From: Staphylococcus auricularis | GTDB lineage: Bacteria > Bacillota > Bacilli > Staphylococcales > Staphylococcaceae | DNA: 64,000 bases | Reading direction: 5' to 3' | Assembly (NCBI RefSeq): GCF_001500315.1 | Contig: NZ_LLER01000004.1 | Coordinates: 61,356 to 125,355, forward strand | Part shown: piece after piece, positions 61,950-64,000 of the stretch | How positions within the stretch are numbered: position 1 is the stretch's first letter | Layout of the letters: each line of letters opens with the position of its first letter | The notes under the pieces: model-generated | What the model was told of the DNA's origin: nothing | Database searches by the model: none | The model's input: only the letters and a program-made list of their open reading frames with translations | Program-made: the position numbers and the translations under genes

Positions 61950-64000
61950 CTATTTTCTAATCACACGCATGACTTTAAACATGCTTTCTATTAACGAGGT
62001 ATGCTTGCGATACACAAGGAAGCGTGATTGCCAAATTGGTTTATACTTCTCTTTATAACGGCGTAAACCTTGAAAACGATACAACCCGTTAAAATGTTCA
62101 AAAATACGGCCCGCAATTCGCTCACCAATAAATGAAAATGGTACCTGTCCTACATTAGATAGGGTTGCCATCCCTAAATTGAAGTAACGATAACCTTGTT
62201 CTTGCGACCACAACAACATATGAAGATACAAACCATCCATCAATGGTACATCTATATCTGTACGCCATCGAATCAAATCAACTGAAATCGTGCCTTCAAA
62301 ATGCGTTGGCATGACATTACAAAAAGCAATAATCTCGCCTTCTTTATCCTTAATCACTGCTATATCAGCCTCATTTAAATAATCAGGATCAAAAGCACCC
62401 ACTGAAAAATGCATTTCTTTTCTTCCGTCCAACCAATCATCACTGACTGCTTTCAGTTGTTGCATCGTAGCATGCGTTACAGGTGACGTTAACATTTCAA
62501 ATTGATAGCCCAATTCATTCAACTTATTCAACGTAGCACGTAAACCGCGTTTCTTTTTACCGGCAATTGAAAATTCAGAGAGATCAATAATCGCTTCTTC
62601 TCCTAATTTGAAAAACTGATTACCGAAATTATGATAAAGAGACATGTAACGCGTTGAAACTTGATAAAAAATAATATCTCTACCTAAGTAATGCGCATAA
62701 TGATAAAAATCTGTTAGCAGTTGCTCAAAGTAGTCTGCGTTACCAATCGGATCACCTAACACAATGTAAGCATTATGCTTATACTTATAAATAATAAAGG
62801 CTTCTTCATCACGATCGATATAAAAATGTTTGTCACCACTATGCATAAGATGACTTAAATAACTTCCGCCATGTTGTTGAACAATAGATTTACAAACATC
62901 TAAATCTTCTCCACTCGGACGTAAACTATACTTACGTTCAAAACGCCAAACGATAAGCACCACGATAAGAGTCACTACAAAGATGGTAAGCCAAAAGTAA
63001 TACGGAATGATCGATGTATTCACTTCGAGTTGTGACTCTATCTGATAAAGATTAAATGCCTCTACCGTCGTACTAATGAGTAGATGATTGAGGTAAAGCA
63101 TGATAAATCCCACGAGTAAAGTAACGACTAAATTCGACCATCTAAATGCTCTTTTTAGAACCTTGCTCGTTTTATTAAACCATAATAATAAAATGAACAT
63201 CGCAGTGACCCAAAATAGTGAAATATATGAAGTATACGAGGCAGCTGTTGAGACAAACAATAATACGAGAGAAATCATCGAGAAAAGAATCGCCCGTTTA
63301 GACAGTTTGAATACACCTACAACGTTAATGAGTAATAACAAGCCCCCTGCAGTATGAATCGCAAACATAATATAATAAACAACCGCATTTTTATCTGACA
63401 GTCCTTCATATATGATATTCACGTTATTTAAAAAGGACACTAATGCTGTAAAGAGAAGTAATAAACTCATCGCAAGCGCGGGAATTTTCACTAATGCATC
63501 CTTAGGGAATGACATGAGAAAAGCAGTTAAATCCTTCGCTGGCACAAGGAATTTAAGATCAGTCATATACTTTTTAGCCGCACGCGGGAACTTAAATACA
63601 GATAAGATTAATGCGATGAGCACTGGGAAGAAATAGTACGCAAAACGATACAGTAATAATGCGAGTAATATTTTTTCTTCACTTAAATCAAGTGTCTTTA
63701 AACTCAGTAACAGCACCAAGTCAAACGCGCCTAATCCCCCAGGAATGAAGCTGATTAAACCTGAAATAGCTGCGAGAATAAAGATGCCCATGAACGTTGT
63801 AAACGGTACGTCTAATCCTACAATGTTCAGCGCCATGTATAACACTGAAGCGGCTGCAACCCACTCAAGACCAGAGATGATAGTACAGTAGACGCCTACC
63901 AATCGATTATTAGCGGTTACCGGTTTAACAATTGTAAATATCACGAAGATAGGTAAAAAGAGCGCAACGACATATACCAGCCACTTTATCCAAGGATAGG
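61950..64000 (-). CDS. mprF: Phosphatidylglycerol lysyltransferase/flippase MprF, 5' end outside window
   Basis: The frame is open to the window edge, so about 683 codons of a protein usually near 840 aa are present. It has a series of at least ten transmembrane segments (flippase part), then a cytosolic lysyl-tRNA-dependent transferase domain (from about the KHFYIDRDEEAFIIYKYK segment to LGMATLSNVGQVPF and LYRFQGLRRYKEKYKP). MprF makes lysyl-phosphatidylglycerol and moves it outward, giving resistance to cationic peptides and daptomycin. An internal GTG at 63944 is not the start. It is convergent with msrA. Confidence 0.95.
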   Translation of the reverse strand, partial: YPWIKWLVYVVALFLPIFVIFTIVKPVTANNRLVGVYCTIISGLEWVAAASVLYMALNIVGLDVPFTTFMGIFILAAISGLISFIPGGLGAFDLVLLLSLKTLDLSEEKILLALLLYRFAYYFFPVLIALILSVFKFPRAAKKYMTDLKFLVPAKDLTAFLMSFPKDALVKIPALAMSLLLLFTALVSFLNNVNIIYEGLSDKNAVVYYIMFAIHTAGGLLLLINVVGVFKLSKRAILFSMISLVLLFVSTAASYTSYISLFWVTAMFILLLWFNKTSKVLKRAFRWSNLVVTLLVGFIMLYLNHLLISTTVEAFNLYQIESQLEVNTSIIPYYFWLTIFVVTLIVVLIVWRFERKYSLRPSGEDLDVCKSIVQQHGGSYLSHLMHSGDKHFYIDRDEEAFIIYKYKHNAYIVLGDPIGNADYFEQLLTDFYHYAHYLGRDIIFYQVSTRYMSLYHNFGNQFFKLGEEAIIDLSEFSIAGKKKRGLRATLNKLNELGYQFEMLTSPVTHATMQQLKAVSDDWLDGRKEMHFSVGAFDPDYLNEADIAVIKDKEGEIIAFCNVMPTHFEGTISVDLIRWRTDIDVPLMDGLYLHMLLWSQEQGYRYFNLGMATLSNVGQVPFSFIGERIAGRIFEHFNGLYRFQGLRRYKEKYKPIWQSRFLVYRKHTSLIESMFKVMRVIRK

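Overview
This window is a chromosomal core segment of a low-GC Firmicute and is almost certainly Staphylococcus. The evidence is the gene order (thyA-dfrA-fakB2-msrAB-crr; murG-pgpB-arlRS-odhAB; lysC-asd-dapABD-hipO-alr-lysA; cvfB-pstSCAB-phoU-pepF; femAB; msrR-msrA-mprF), which is that of the S. aureus chromosome around femAB and arlRS. The genus-specific genes femA, femB, cvfB, cvfC, arlRS and msrR point the same way. The proteins are clearly diverged from S. aureus and I do not name a species. Genes that, as I recall, flank femAB in S. aureus (the trp operon upstream and an opp2-type transporter downstream) are absent here. No prophage, insertion sequence, CRISPR array, tRNA or rRNA was seen.

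Layout. 1-10.3 kb: the end of a bacterial dynamin, a 5'-3' exonuclease, an RNase HI-like protein, a queuosine-precursor transporter under a preQ1-I-like riboswitch, cvfC, a bacilliredoxin, folate and thymidylate genes, fakB2, msrA/msrB and crr. 10.5-16.7 kb: ctpA, a GNAT protein, murG, a PAP2 phosphatase, a probable isrR small RNA with two Fur-box-like sites, and arlRS. 17-25.5 kb: odhA (frameshifted) and odhB, a small accessory patch with two tandem 56-59 aa paralogues, a Fur-controlled fhuD-like lipoprotein gene broken by a stop codon, a type I signal peptidase and small proteins. 25.7-33.3 kb: a MoxR/VWA pair, brnQ, telA/xpaC, acyP and a cold-shock gene. 33.4-42.1 kb (minus strand): the lysine operon behind a lysine riboswitch, with 1-nt frameshifts in lysC and hipO. 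42.2-52.7 kb: an ABC-F protein, cvfB, the pst operon with a PhoP box and an intercistronic hairpin, and pepF. 52.7-54.0 kb: a gene-poor gap ending in a strong candidate structured RNA. 54-64 kb: femB/femA, an M42 peptidase, an SOS-regulated Y-family polymerase, a tautomerase, msrR, a second msrA, a second candidate RNA with a cre-like site, and the start-truncated mprF.

How the genes work together. Much of the window serves the cell envelope: murG (lipid II), femAB (pentaglycine bridge), lysine supply, msrR, mprF, ctpA, arlRS. The rest covers oxidative repair (two msrA, msrB, BrxA), central metabolism (OdhAB) and nutrient sensing (iron, phosphate, lysine, queuosine precursor). Four genes carry single disrupting changes: odhA, hipO and lysC each have a 1-nt deletion, and the fhuD-like gene has a nonsense codon. 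The two lysine-operon events lie in short A-runs, so sequencing error must be excluded before pseudogenisation is accepted.

The most interesting non-coding signals are the isrR candidate, the preQ1-I-like element, the four-hairpin RNA at about 53725-53930, the intergenic RNA at about 61765-61945 and the pstS-pstC hairpin.
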